A stretch of 64,000 bases of DNA from the NCBI RefSeq assembly GCF_036373705.1, contig NC_089866.1:4473001-4537000 (forward strand), given 5' to 3'. The DNA is from Amia ocellicauda (lineage: Eukaryota > Chordata > Actinopteri > Amiiformes > Amiidae). Of this stretch, positions 1 through 10,639 are shown piece by piece. The notes below the pieces were generated by a model that saw only the letters and a program-made list of their open reading frames with translations, searched no databases and was not told the origin of the DNA. A program made the position numbers and the translations under genes. Position 1 is the stretch's first letter; the number at the start of each line of letters is the position of its first letter.

Positions 1-1643
1 AGCACTTTCGTGTTTCTTACCAAAGAACAACTGGTTACATGAGATCACATTAATTCACATGAGAAGTGGAGTGGGGGGAGCAAAGGATGGGATATTAAAA
101 AGTTTAAAGGGGAGTGGGACACCCTTACAGTGGATGTAAAAGGTTTCTGGTCATTCTGGTAAAGCATTTGATAGATTTTAATCCTACGAGGAGCTAAAAA
201 CTAAACATCTTGTAATTTTTCTCTTTGGTGATCGAGTGGTCAACACAATGGACAATGGGCTTCTGTCAACAGAAATTATGTGCACAGCACAGAACAAAAA
301 AACTAAAAAAACATTTTATATATAAAACATTTATTTGCCATTTTTAGTGTAAAAAAATAACAATTGAAGAGTATCCTTTAACAAAGGTGCACAGAATATA
401 AGCACAGACCTGTTTCAGACGTACGTAATCTTGGCCAAGTCAATGTGAATGGTGGCTCTTTGGCTCAGTTGTTCCTGCAGTTCCTACACACACCTTCTTA
501 GCCAATGAATCACGTGAAATTTAAGTCCCACCAAACTCAGAGGGGAGTTATTTAAACAATACAAACTACACACCTGTGTAAACATACTGAACCAAAGCTG
601 GTGGAAGTATCTCAATGCATTTAATTAATTGAAAGTGCAAATCAACAATGTACATTTGGTTGTGTGAAAAGTGGAAGTCACTGGAATCGCCGTCTACACT
701 TTTGACCTGTATGGTTAGTGTGAACACTTTGAGGATGATCTCTCTATTCACAATACGTGAACTTCCACTGGGATTTACATTCAAGGGTGCCCTGACAACA
801 CACGCAAAACATCCCACACGCAGTGCTATAGTAGAAGCTTACAATGCTTCCCAACACAGTCTAATCTGTGTTCATTTATTCAACACTACAGTCCTGTATA
901 TGTGACAAACGTATACATAATGCACATTAAATTACAAAATGCCTCAACTTCATTCAATTGTTAATTTCCCCCTTTCATAAAAAAACCAACTAAAACATCT
1001 CTTAAAACACGTGAACCCGGACTTCCAAAATGTAAAATTAGTTAAAAACACAGTCAGCCTGTGTTACAGCAAACTAGGACTTTTCAACCAGATTTGCTCA
1101 TCTAGTTAGTTCTTTCCTTAGAACACATGCCGGCACCAACCACCACATAGAATTTCTTAAAAAAACAAAGACACATCACAACATCTCAAACGTAAACTGA
1201 TACACAAAACTGTACAACACATCCACAACGACATAAGTAGTTGACACTAATACAACTCGAGGTGACAAACACAAACAGGTTTATATAAGGACACTCAGTG
1301 TGTTACTGTGCCCCCTAAACTGTGTCTTATCTGGGCAGGGGAACGCATTGTTGGGAGAGAACAGTGCTGAACACGGAGGGTCCGTCTCCCTCCTGGGGTG
1401 GCAGGGGAAGCGCGACAGGCCCAGGCATGGGGCTAAAGATCCTGCCCTGCTTCATCACCTTGCTCATTCAGCTCAATGGTTGAATAGTTCAATGGACGCC
1501 TGCAGATAACAAAGCAAACACTTGGGTGGGTGACAGTTTTTTCTGGTGAAAGCAAACAAGTAAGTAAGTAAATAAGTAAGTAGATAAGTTCAGGCTATAT
1601 TCTGAGGACGCAGTTGTAAAATGGTTCTGCCGCCAGGATCGTC
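1..1643 (-). other. Probable 3' UTR and downstream flank of the LTD gene
   Basis: No coding region is convincing here. Reading the minus strand from the stop at 1644, AATAAA signals occur at 875-880 and 330-335, so a 3' UTR of about 0.8 or 1.3 kb is plausible. A GTAA/TAAG-rich short repeat lies at 1557-1590. Confidence 0.35.
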
Positions 1644-1741
1644 TCACCTTTTTCTGTACAAGTAAGTCGCCAGGGCCGCCCCCAGCCCCAGGGCAACGAG
1701 CGTGAAGATGATCAGTCCAATCTCCCAGCCTAGCCCCACCG
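1644..1741 (-). CDS. LTD-gene coding exon 10: transmembrane anchor and stop
   Basis: 98 nt; acceptor gctctgttgtcag, phase 1 in. Encodes GWEIGLIIFTLVALGLG then AALATYLYRKR and TGA at 1644-1646. The 20-plus hydrophobic residues followed by three basic residues are a classic stop-transfer anchor; almost nothing remains for a cytoplasmic tail. Confidence 0.87.
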
Positions 1742-4700
1742 CTGACAACAGAGCAAACAAACAGGGGGTCAGAGCGGGGATCGCCACAGGGGTGAGATTT
1801 CACTCCAGCAGGAGGACTGAAACCGCTGTCTTTCAATCCAGTGTGGAGATCTGAGCCAGTTGTTCATCTCCTGTGCGTCGACAACCTGTTACCGTTTTTA
1901 TTTCTGTCTGACTACCTGACAAATGAAAAATTATATTAATCCATCCTTTACTCTTTACAGAAGCATCAATGTGCTGAGTCCAGTGCTGAGGAAAGATCAT
2001 TCCTTATTGTAATGCCAGTTATGACAGAAAAAACACACATTGAAGGACAAATTCCTTAAGTTCATCCCTGTTCTTTAAACCTGTGAGCTTTCAGGGCCAT
2101 CTAGTGGACATACACTATATATGTTACTCTATAAAAGTAGCTTTAGGAGCTTTGTGAAACCCTTGTGTGATTGACAGCTAGGCGCAGTTGGACAGTGAGC
2201 TCCACTCTTACTTCCTGCCTTGGTCTGCTCCGTAATGGACGGGGAGCAATGGTGCGCTCCACTGCTCTGCAAGATGAGGTCCATCTGCTGTGCGGACAGG
2301 GCCAGCAGGGTCCCCCCCACTTGCAGCCATTCCCCATCACAGGAGAACTTGGCATCTGTAAGGAGCATTTTCCCAAAGGGCAGAGGAAGAGAATATTATC
2401 ATTATCCTCCCACTGATACCTCACTGAGAAATAAAAAATTAAAAGCACCAGAGACCAAAGGGGACCAGAGAGTTTAACTACTCCACCTTTGTTTTTGTTG
2501 TGGGGCGAGATGGAAAGTAAAAATGGATCTGTAAGCCTCACCCTGCAGGTGCAGTTCAGAAACGCCGCAGCGGCAGGACTGCTCCATGATCACGGCCACC
2601 TCACGCTGAACCGCCTCCCTGCTGCCTCTCTGCTGCTTCCAGCTCTCACAGTCTGAACACACAGACAGGGACATTTTAGTCATGATTAAACATTGCTATG
2701 GCCTCCTGTCTCCTCAAAGCAATACATTTTAATTCATGAGAGTATTTCTGTAGAGTCCTCATGGGTGTGCTTCATGTAAAACAGATTTGCTGGGAGGTGA
2801 AGTGACATGTATGTGGGGCATATGTCCCTATGCTGCCACCTGGGGGTCAGGGGTCCAGGGTGAGAGAGCGGAAATAAAGATGACTAAAAGAGCATAAGAA
2901 TGAGCATGGTGTCAGCAGTGGATACATGGCTGAATGAACACATGCATGTCTGTAATGCATCACATAACATAAGAATACTGCACTTTTAAGGAACTATGAC
3001 CATAATCCCAGACCAGTGTTTCTCAACCGGTGTGCCATTAGGTTTGATAACCTCTGGGCTCGCCCCCCCCAGCATCTGCATTGACACTGACAAGTCCGAC
3101 ACTAGGTTAGGTTAGGTTGCATAGTGAACAATATGGTTTAACGGCAGGCAATGTTGCACTAATACACAGGACAGGTAGGTATTACCTGAAACGGGTTTCC
3201 CTGTGCCAGTCAGGGGTCTCAAACACATGTCTGCCTCACTGGAGAAGTTGGAGGAGGGACAGAGGTTGAGGTGACCGGGGGTCTGTTCTGAGGTGGTCCA
3301 CATGGGAGGACATTGTGTGTCATTGCAGGGACAGCAACTCAGAGACACTGGTCCCTCAACAGACCTGAATCTCAGTAAGAGAGAGAGAGAGAGAAAGAGA
3401 AAGAGAAAGATGGGGGGAGGGGGGGAGGGGGGAGAGAGAGAGAGATTAATGAGAATTTATGGTCAGGGTTTCTTAGCTGTGACTCCTCACTGATCCTGTT
3501 TTAAATCAGATCAAATGTACAGAGTTTGAGACTATGGATCTAATCCAAAAAGGTCCCGGCCATCTCAGCCCAATTCTCACCTGGGCTCTGGGGTAACATG
3601 CTGCCCCCTGCTGAGAGCGAGGGTTCTCAGAAGCTCCTGGTCCTCACTGAACACCAAGGCATCTACCAGGATGTGGTTGGTCACTGCCACTCCGTAAGCA
3701 CCCTGGTAAAGTGCCACAGCACCCCAGTGTGGCACCCCAGAGCTGACAGGCAGGACCTGGTCTGGAGACGACAGGTATAGACGTTACTTCACAGATAAAC
3801 TCTCAATCCATCTGCACCGGAAACACTCTCTGCTATAAAGCATGCATAGTCATAATAGATCATTTGTAAACTGTAAATTGCTGTTAAGTTGAAGTGTTAG
3901 CGACTGGGAGCCATAGCGGGTTTTGGTCCTTTATAATAATAATAAAAGCAACTTTAATAATATCTTGCATGTCTCAATTAGAAAAGACGTTGACGCACAC
4001 TTGCCTTGGGTTAAAATATTAAACTCCACCTACCCTGCTAGGTATTCAGTGTTTGTGTGCATGTGTGTGCGTGTGCTTGTATGTGCACTCACTGGCACCA
4101 CTGACATTCCCGATGAGATACACCCCTTCCTTGCTGGCCGTCCCCGTCAGACGGAGGGTGAGGATTGGGCCGCTGTGGCCGGGCTTCAGCAGCACCAGGA
4201 GCAGCCCCCGCAGGCTAGCCAGGGGTGGCGACGCCAGCTCGATAAAGGACTCCTGCTGGCTGCGATTAGTCCAGCTGGCACTGGCCACCTCGCTGAGGTA
4301 GATGTGCTGAGGAGCTGGTGCCGAGGTGGGCTGGGGGGCTGAGGTGGAGGCAAGGGAACAGGCATTCTTCTTCAAAGGGGTTGGAACGGTAACCTGGAGG
4401 AAGAGCATGGTCTCAAAATGAAGAACAGAACTCATGAAACAATGATACTCTGTCAGCTTGTGAAAGGGTGAGTACAGCTTTCTAAACCGAAATATTCCAA
4501 ACTGCCGGAGGTGTCACCAGCAAACAACGCAAAAATCCTCACTTAACAAGTATTAGATTTGTTTGAATAGGGTTAACTGTAATGGAGTTTATTCCAGGTG
4601 TGGTCTTTCGGGGGCAGCATGGGCAGTGGGTGACCGAGTGGGCAGATGCAGCGAACCTCACCCTGAAGGCAGAGAGGTCAAGGGGCTTCAGGCTGCCACA

Positions 4701-7700
4701 GCGGCTCAGAGACTCATCCCCGGAGCTGAAACTGGAGTCCTCGAAGAGGGGGATCTGCCAGGGAGTCAGCGCGTCACTGAGGCCCCGGGTCTGCTTGTCT
4801 GAGCCGCGCTGGCGGTACACAATGGCGTCCAGGAGGCCGTCGGTGGGGATGGCCCCTTTCTCCGCAGGCATGGGTGGGCCCTGGAGGCTGCGGTACAGGG
4901 CCACAGCATCAGGACCGTTCTGCACCATGTTGGAGGGCAGGGGAAAGGAAGGCTGGGGCGTCATCCTGTGACTGCCCAGGATGAAGTAGCCCTGAGCGTC
5001 GGTGAAGTAGCCATAGAGGCTGAACTGGCGGTAGTGCTGGTTGTTGTGGCCGCTGAAGAGGAGCAGCCAGATGCCGTCCAAGCTGACCCGCCGGCCGGCA
5101 GGGTGCCAGATCTCGATGAACTCTGCGTCCTCCGCCGCACCCGGCGTGTCCGCGTTCACTTCGTTAAGCAGGAAGTCCAGCGACAGGGACGGGTCCGTAG
5201 GGGAGGGGTTCGGCGGAAGCTGGGTTGGACTCACTGCGACGATAGGAAACCAGAGCCTAGATTACTGTCAGTACGAATTAAATTACATGAGTCACATGAG
5301 TTTCTAACATAACGTGCTCCAAACTGGACATTATTCTGTATTAGACACTAATTGCCCACCTAGTTATGTTGGTTTATACAGCTGTAAGAATGCAATTCAA
5401 AAGCTGAGAGTCAGTGTAAGCTTTTTGTGAGAGCACAGAAAACTGAAACAAATCCAATTATAAAAGTAGTTCAATAAGGAGCTGAACTGAAAAAACTAAA
5501 ACAAAGGTATTCATCCCTGTAGGAAGTGTACTGAGGAGCTCTGGTTTCGAGAGAGAGAGAGAGAGATTAATGAGAATTCATGGAGAGGGTTTCTTAGATG
5601 GGACTCCTCACTGATCCTGGTTTTAAATCAGAGTTTGAGACTTTGGAGCAAATCCAAAAAGGCCTCGTCCACCTCAGCCCAGAACACGGGAGGCGAAGGA
5701 GGGTTACATGGATGACAGTCTTAGCTGTAGCTCAGTAGATTGTTTCTACACTTGCAGTTCGGAGAGATCGATCAATACTGGGCTGCACTGAGTCATGCCA
5801 GCCAACCTGCACTTCTCGTCTGAGAAGAGAACATGATATAAATAACCTCAGATGTCATTTCTATAAGAATAATTAACTTCATGCAACAAGCTGTGGAGGT
5901 AACAATTTATGATGTATGCAGGATCTGCCAGTTATGGCTCCAGGCATAAACCCCCCAGCATGCACTGCTCTGGCCTCTCCCTGGGTTCCCCACACTCTCT
6001 CCTGTTGGCAGAATGGCTCCACCCTGTCTTTTGCCCAGATCGGTTTCCAGAGATGTGTCTTTTCCACACACGCTCAACAAGTTGCGCAAGCTTAATCACG
6101 TACATTAAAACATGCCTGTGCGTATCCTTACAACAGAAGACACTATGCGAAAGTATCACATTCCACAGTAGAAACGAATCACATTTTGCGTGTGAATCTT
6201 CAATGTTAAATATTTAGAAATGTAATGAAGAAGATCAAGTAAAGTGTGCAGTGTAAATATTTGTAGTCAATCAAAGTAATGATAACTATTTTTGGACCTC
6301 CTACTATATTTAAATCAGTCTTGTAACATTTCAACATTTATAAATCAGTTTCCACTTTCTCCTTATTCTTACCTTCTTAATTTGGAAATTCAAGAAATGG
6401 AGGAATTTAATCACAAGGGACATTTGATTGAGTTAATATTGAATTCTTGACACCAGGCAGGCTCGATTCTTGGCTCACCTGGGATGGAAGGGCAAGGCAG
6501 CAACCCCGTGCATTGGTTTGCCTGGCCTGGAGTTTGGGGGCTCTCAGTGAAGGCCCCGGGGTCCCCGCTCCAACCAGAAACACCACAGCGGCTCAGAGAC
6601 ACATCCATTTGCAGAGACCTGCGGAAGAAAGTCCAATGAGAGCAGGGGCCCCTGGGTCAACTCACAGAGCTGATGGAGGCACGGTCACTGGCCTACCTGT
6701 TAGTCAGGTGGAAACCCTGCCGGCCAGGGGTCAGCGCGTCAGTCAGGTTGCCACTCAACTCTCCTGCTCCCCAGAAAACGAAGGCATCAAGTGGCTCCTC
6801 CAGGCTTACCGGTCCCCCGGCTGGAAAATCCACAGCTCTCCCGCTGTACAGTGCCACTGCCCCCGAGAGCGCCCCCTGCTGTAGCAGCACAGACTCGCCT
6901 TCAGGGGGCAAGACCACAGCATCTGTAAAGAACCCCGAAAGTGCCATTGTAAGACTGCGGTGCTTGAACTAATTCTCTGGCTGTCCTGGATAAGAAATTA
7001 CCTATAAAGGATCTTGTGAAGATCCCTGTTTTGCAGATGGCAAAGGCTACCTTCTGTAATTAAAAATGTATAGTACATTCTGTAGGTCTGTGTATACTGG
7101 GAATTTGACCATGAATCATCTAGGAGAATGCGTTAAGAATTACAATAGTCTTATTATGATATACAGAACACCCTGTTGATACAGATCACTACCGATGTGC
7201 CTTCTTTTCCCCAGGCCTACCTTTTACACTGCTTCCCGCCGAGACAATAAGGAGCAGCCCTGTCCCATTGGCCTGGACGTCCATGCTGAACTCCACTGTA
7301 GCTGTGGTCCCGTTCAGGAACACCAGAGCCAGCGGGGTAGAAGGCTGGGGAATGCTGAGCTCCACGAAGACCTCTCCTCCAAGACTGAGCTCACTGATCT
7401 CCGCTGTCTGAGCCGCCTGCCTCATGCACGGGTTCCTCCTGCCCGGGGAGGGGACGGCTACCTGGAAAGTCCAACTCTGCCCAGAGAGCCAGCAGCGCTC
7501 TATGGACTCGTCACCTTCGAGGACGGACTCGTCTTCCAGGAAAACCGGGAACCCAGGCGTCAAGACCTCGGCCAAGCCCTCCCCGTCCGCGACGCGCCGG
7601 GATTTGTACACGATGGCGTCCACCAGGCCCTCGGCAGTCACGTCCATCCCCTCAGTGTACTGCCCGTCACCATGGTACAGCGCAATGGCGTCGGGTCCAT

Positions 7701-8046
7701 TCTGCACGCTGTTGGGCGGCAGTATGATGGTGGGCTTGGGACTGATGGTGTGAGCACCAGCCAGGAAGAATCCCGTGTCGTCCGTGGTGTAGCTGCTCAG
7801 GTCCAAAACTTTGTAGGCGGTGTTCCCATTGCCATTGTAGAAGACCAGGGTGTAGCCGTCCAGACTCGCACTCTTGCCACTGCTGTGGAAGAGCTCCACA
7901 AACTCCATCAAGTCGTGTTGTGGGTTGTCCGGGTTTATCTCGCTGATCAGGAGACAGCTCTCAGCGATGGCGGCCGGCACCCGGACCAGAACCAGGAGCG
8001 TCACGCACAACCGCAGCACTTCAGATGTAGGGTGAAGCCCCCTCAT
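1644..8046 (-). CDS. Multi-LTD (lamin tail domain) type I membrane protein, complete 10-exon gene
   Basis: Join on the minus strand: 8046-7221, 6922-6697, 6618-6479, 5233-4662, 4393-4093, 3761-3581, 3364-3186, 2652-2542, 2355-2212, 1741-1644. All junctions are GT-AG, phases agree throughout, and the total is 2,778 nt (925 aa plus stop). Residues 1-28 are a signal peptide (hydrophobic core CVTLLVLV, likely cut after AIA). LTD1 is about 31-207, LTD2 212-397, LTD3 415-588, LTD4 605-760. A Cys-rich stalk follows (about 757-880), then a membrane segment at 901-922 and a very short basic tail (RKR). LTD hallmarks are ISEINPD, EFVELF, LDGY, NGPDAIALY, LVDAIVY, SIERC. LTDs are known from nuclear lamins and from bacterial surface proteins; here signal peptide and anchor put them outside the cell or in the secretory lumen. 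Function is unknown; adhesion or binding is only a guess. The ATG at 8046 has a fair Kozak context (AACCATGA). A GTG-initiated extension upstream is less likely because it would precede the signal peptide. Confidence 0.9.
2212..2355 (-). CDS. LTD-gene coding exon 9: membrane-proximal segment
   Basis: 144 nt; acceptor gctccttacag, donor GGAA|gtaaga; phase 1 in and out. Encodes DAKFSCDGEWLQVGG ... HHCSPSITEQ, continuing the Cys-containing ectodomain next to the membrane. Confidence 0.83.
2542..2652 (-). CDS. LTD-gene coding exon 8: stalk
   Basis: 111 nt; acceptor gtgtgttcag, donor CTGCAGG|gtgagg; phase 1 in and out. Encodes DCESWKQQRG ... VIMEQSCRCGV. The pattern of a short helix followed by C-x-C resembles membrane-proximal SEA-like folds of cell-surface proteins; this is a weak structural inference. 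Confidence 0.83.
3013..3050. mobile_element. Possible hAT-type terminal fragment in an LTD-gene intron
   Basis: The stretch beginning CAGTGTTTCTCAACC resembles the terminal inverted repeats of hAT elements of the MER/Charlie/SPIN type. No second terminus or target duplication was found, so this is a relic at best. Confidence 0.25.
3186..3364 (-). CDS. LTD-gene coding exon 7: end of LTD4 and Cys-rich stalk
   Basis: 179 nt; acceptor actgagattcag, donor TTTCAG|gtaata; phase 2 in, phase 1 out. Begins with GPVSLSCCPCND (the LTD-closing motif with extra Cys) and continues as a Cys/Pro/Ser-rich stalk with possible N-glycosylation sites (NDT, NFS). The purine-rich microsatellite just upstream is its pyrimidine tract on the minus strand. 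Confidence 0.85.
3377..3446. repeat. Purine-rich (GA/GAAA/G) low-complexity tract
   Basis: Runs of AG, GAAA and G. On the gene's strand this is a long CT tract directly before the exon 7 acceptor, so it acts as an extended polypyrimidine tract. Confidence 0.85.
3433..3576. repeat. Intronic repeat copy 1 (partner at 5549-5683)
   Basis: A GA tract followed by TTAATGAGAATTYATGG, GGTTTCTTAG, GACTCCTCACTGATCCTG, CAGAGTTTGAGACT, AATCCAAAAAGG and CTCAGCCCA. The same blocks in the same order appear at 5549-5683. Both copies lie in introns of the LTD gene, in direct orientation. Confidence 0.85.
3581..3761 (-). CDS. LTD-gene coding exon 6: middle of LTD4
   Basis: 181 nt; acceptor tcgtctccag, donor CCCAG|gtgaga; phase 1 in, phase 2 out. 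Contains GAVALYQGAYG and LVDALVFSE, the LTD core. It corresponds to exon 2 in position and phase. Confidence 0.88.
4093..4393 (-). CDS. LTD-gene coding exon 5: start of LTD4
   Basis: 301 nt; acceptor ctcttcctccag, donor GTGCCA|gtgagt; phase 0 in, phase 1 out. A Ser/Ala/Pro-rich linker is followed by LTD strands (LSEVASAS, SFIELASPP, GLLLVLLKPG, GVYLIGNVSGA). The exon end corresponds in position and phase to the end of exon 1. Confidence 0.88.
4662..5233 (-). CDS. LTD-gene coding exon 4: LTD3
   Basis: 572 nt; acceptor atcgtcgcag, donor TTCAGG|gtgagg; phase 1 in, phase 0 out. Opens with a Pro-rich linker (TQLPPNPSPTD) and encodes a whole LTD on one exon, with NEVNADTPG, EFIEIWH, LDGIWLLLFSG, NGPDAVALY, LLDAIVYRQR and ESLSRC. 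It is the best match to LTD1. Confidence 0.92.
5549..5683. repeat. Intronic repeat copy 2 (partner at 3433-3576)
   Basis: Shares the block order described for copy 1, with a roughly 10-base gap relative to it. It lies in the intron between coding exons 3 and 4. Confidence 0.85.
6479..6618 (-). CDS. LTD-gene coding exon 3: end of LTD2 and linker
   Basis: 140 nt; acceptor ttcttccgcag, donor CCCAG|gtgagc; phase 2 in, phase 1 out. Carries the DVSLSRC motif that closes an LTD (compare ESIERC in LTD1 and ESLSRC in LTD3), followed by a Pro/Gly-rich linker with three Cys. Confidence 0.88.
6697..6922 (-). CDS. LTD-gene coding exon 2: middle of LTD2
   Basis: 226 nt; acceptor ttctttacag, donor AACAG|gtaggc; enters in phase 1 and leaves in phase 2. 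Encodes about residues 276-350. Motifs AVALYSG, LDAFVFWG and TDALTPG match the equivalent parts of LTD1 (AIALYHG, VDAIVYK, EVLTPG). Confidence 0.9.
7221..8046 (-). CDS. LTD-gene coding exon 1: signal peptide, LTD1, start of LTD2
   Basis: 826 nt, ending in phase 1 at donor AAAAG|gtaggc. Encodes residues 1-275: signal peptide, all of LTD1 without an intron, and the first strands of LTD2 (GGEVFVELSIPQ ... GLLLIVSAG). Cysteines near 31, 185 and 207 suggest disulphides in an extracellular fold. Confidence 0.92.
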
Positions 8047-8149
8047 GGTTCCGTTTTTTCTGCTCCTGGAGGTTGGGACTGGACTTCTCTGGAGGCTGAA
8101 ACTAATAGTCTGTGGGTCCTGTGGGCTCAGAAGTGGCAATCAGATGGTT

Positions 8150-9770
8150 GGGTTGAAACGGGCCAACCACAGGACTTTAACCAACTAAAGATGGGCAGCT
8201 GCTCCCAATATAATGGTCCTAAACCCAAAGTTGATTTTCTAACATCTTCTTGAGAGATACAAATGAAACTGATCGGTGTGGGTGGTAACAATCCAGATCA
8301 AGTGACCCAGAACTTCGAGTTGTTTGGAAGTTCTAAATCCTTTCAATATTTGAGTGAGCTGTAAAACAAGTGGGGATTCACATAAGAAGGTAGTAGTATT
8401 TATTGTTCACACCAGAAGCCCATAGAAGCCCTCAATAACTGTACATAACATAATCCCAGCAATCACATTCATCTTGTGTGCACATATCCGGTCTCTGTGG
8501 ATACCTCTGCATTACACTGTAGTAATCAGTTACCACACTTGCCACAAAACCACACTATTGACCCATCCCAGCTCTGACTTCTAACCATCCTGAGAACCTG
8601 CCCTCCAGCTGCCTGTCTGAACTGTTTCACATCTAAAGCCCACTTCCCACTCTCTCCTCCACAACAACCTGAGCAAATAGGAATGAATAAGATTAGAAGA
8701 TAAGGACAAGTACAAGTAGCTGTCACAAAAGAAAATTGGCAATTATCAAGACAAGAACTTCGGTAAACAGCTTTGATTTCATTAGATATTGGGGGGGATG
8801 ACTTTTGGAGGTGTGTCCAGAGCAGCACAGACTAGGGGAGTGGGGTTGAAGGGAAAGGAAGTGAGTCACAGATTTCACAAGAGCCAGGACTCCATCTCAA
8901 GGATAATCTGCACAAACTCAGTAGGCTATCTGTTCTGCAGCAAGAAAACACAAACCTATATAGTATATACATAGCCTGTATACAATGTAGTATTCCACTG
9001 GGAAAGGTGCCTACATGGGTTACATACAAATTATGTTATTATAGGTTAAATCGGTTATTAAAGACTGCATGGCACATATATACAGCTCCAGAAATACTCT
9101 CCTATGCCGACTAGAGTCATTATGCTCGTGTTAGAAAGCAACAACCCTAGACAGACAAAGACCTTCCTAGAACCAGTCTCTATCTCTTCAACTTTACAGG
9201 ACACGTGCACTCTTATACCCCTCCATGCAGCTTTACATTCACAAGCGGCTACATTGCAATTGTTTTCTGTTGTTGTTAAACTACCAACTCCACTTTAATA
9301 TAACATACAGTGTACCATTACTGGAAAATCAGAAGATATATATAGCGGTGTGCTTGAATAAGCTCGTTGGGTTATAAATGCATTGATCGTGGACTCGTGT
9401 GCCGAACGAATGCATTCAGACGTTATTTCGTATGAGCAATGGAGGAAAAATGAAGTTTTTAAGTCATACAAACAACAGCGACAATGGCTTCTGATAAAGC
9501 TGTTTAATACAACGTGCACACATGTATGTTCACCCGAACTACTTTTGCAGGACAAAAACGTTGTCCTGTGTTGAAGTGAAGACATGTAGAAAGGCGACTT
9601 TGATCAAAGCAGCAATAAACGACAGCCAGCCAGCCAGCCAGCTCAGGTAGAATTACAATAGCCACAGCATTACAATAGTTTCATGTTTGGTTACAACGTT
9701 ATGGTTTTATTACTATGACGCTACACTTGCGCTGTTACACTTCTGCCGACATTAAAAAACAGGTAACTTA
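8150..9770. other. Putative first intron of the LTD gene; no gene seen
   Basis: AT-rich sequence with no ORF of convincing composition. A short (CAGC)n tract is at 9623-9642. Confidence 0.4.
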
Positions 9771-9771
9771 C

Positions 9772-9840
9772 AGGATTGTCTTATGTGGACTTCCCGGAAA
9801 CTCGTCTCTCCAATAGAATACTCCTCCCCGGCGCTGCGGG
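9772..9840 (-). promoter_or_regulatory. Candidate 5' non-coding exon and promoter of the LTD gene
   Basis: On the minus strand a GC-rich segment ends at a consensus donor CCT|gtaagt (boundary at 9772). Upstream of the coding ATG there are possible acceptors (for example gagcccacag near 8120), so a 5' UTR exon spliced to coding exon 1 is plausible. A CCAAT-type motif (ATTGG on minus) lies near 9811. The transcription start is not visible. Confidence 0.35.
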
Positions 9841-9852
9841 CTTTGGTTACTG

Positions 9853-9924
9853 ACCCTCTCCCTCTCTCTCCCTCTCCCTCTCCCTCTCCCTCTCTCTCTC
9901 TCCCTCTCCCTCCCTCTCTCTCTC
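9853..9924. repeat. (CCCTCT)n / (CT)n microsatellite
   Basis: Pyrimidine-only tract of CCCTCT and CT units on the plus strand, upstream of the candidate LTD-gene 5' exon. Confidence 0.9.
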
Positions 9925-10538
9925 AAAGAGGCAACACGTTTCCTGCCAGCATGCCTGGAAAAACGCAATGACGTGCTGGAATGGTTTGGACGTTTTGGGA
10001 GATAGAAGAGAACCAAAGGTTGACGCCAATCACACACCATGGGCTCCTTCCAGAGACCCGTCCTGGCCCGACGGCGGTGTCCCGGGCGAGATGCTGGGAA
10101 AGCGCACACACTGCGCTGACACACAACGTTGTAGAGACAAAACCCACTAAGTTGTAGCAACGTTATATTGGTAGCTGTGAATCTGATGGGTTTATATTGT
10201 TAATTAGGAATGTGGTTTCGGTTCTCCTTCTGTAGTGAAGTAATTGGGTACAGCGAAAACATTGCACAAGCACTTTTATGAATAAATGGAAAATATTACC
10301 AAGGATACAAATTAAGGATTATGTGTACACACACTACTGTCATTTTTGTGCAACTCGACCTTTGGGTTTGTCTGCCCTATTGTTAGCTCGGATTAGTCAA
10401 CGCCATTCCAAAATATTATAAAAATAATCAAGAGGCAATAAACCCAGAGATGAAAAACTGAGGCACCCAGACTAGGTATACATTCCCTCTCTTTTTTTAT
10501 TCCCCGGATCATAGCAATAGTAACTCCTTGCTTGTTTT

Positions 10539-10634
10539 GCCATGGGCTGTGCCATGGGCTGTGCCATGGGCTGTGCCATGGGCTGTGCCATGGGCTGTGC
10601 CATGGGCTGTGCCATGGGCTGTGCCATGGGCTGT
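10539..10634. repeat. Perfect 12-bp minisatellite, 8 copies
   Basis: Eight head-to-tail copies of GCCATGGGCTGT (96 bp) with no mismatch. Each unit contains an NcoI palindrome (CCATGG). The period is a multiple of three, so several frames stay open and give false ORFs such as repeated MGCA or CHGL. Confidence 0.97.
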
Positions 10635-10639
10635 TGTGT

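Noticed and set aside
7195..8253. 352-codon open frame on the plus strand
   Set aside because: It is antisense to LTD-gene exon 1, whose own frame has signal peptide, domain motifs and matching splice phases.
10539..10634. CRISPR-like array
   Set aside because: Direct repeats without spacers in a eukaryotic window; a simple tandem repeat.
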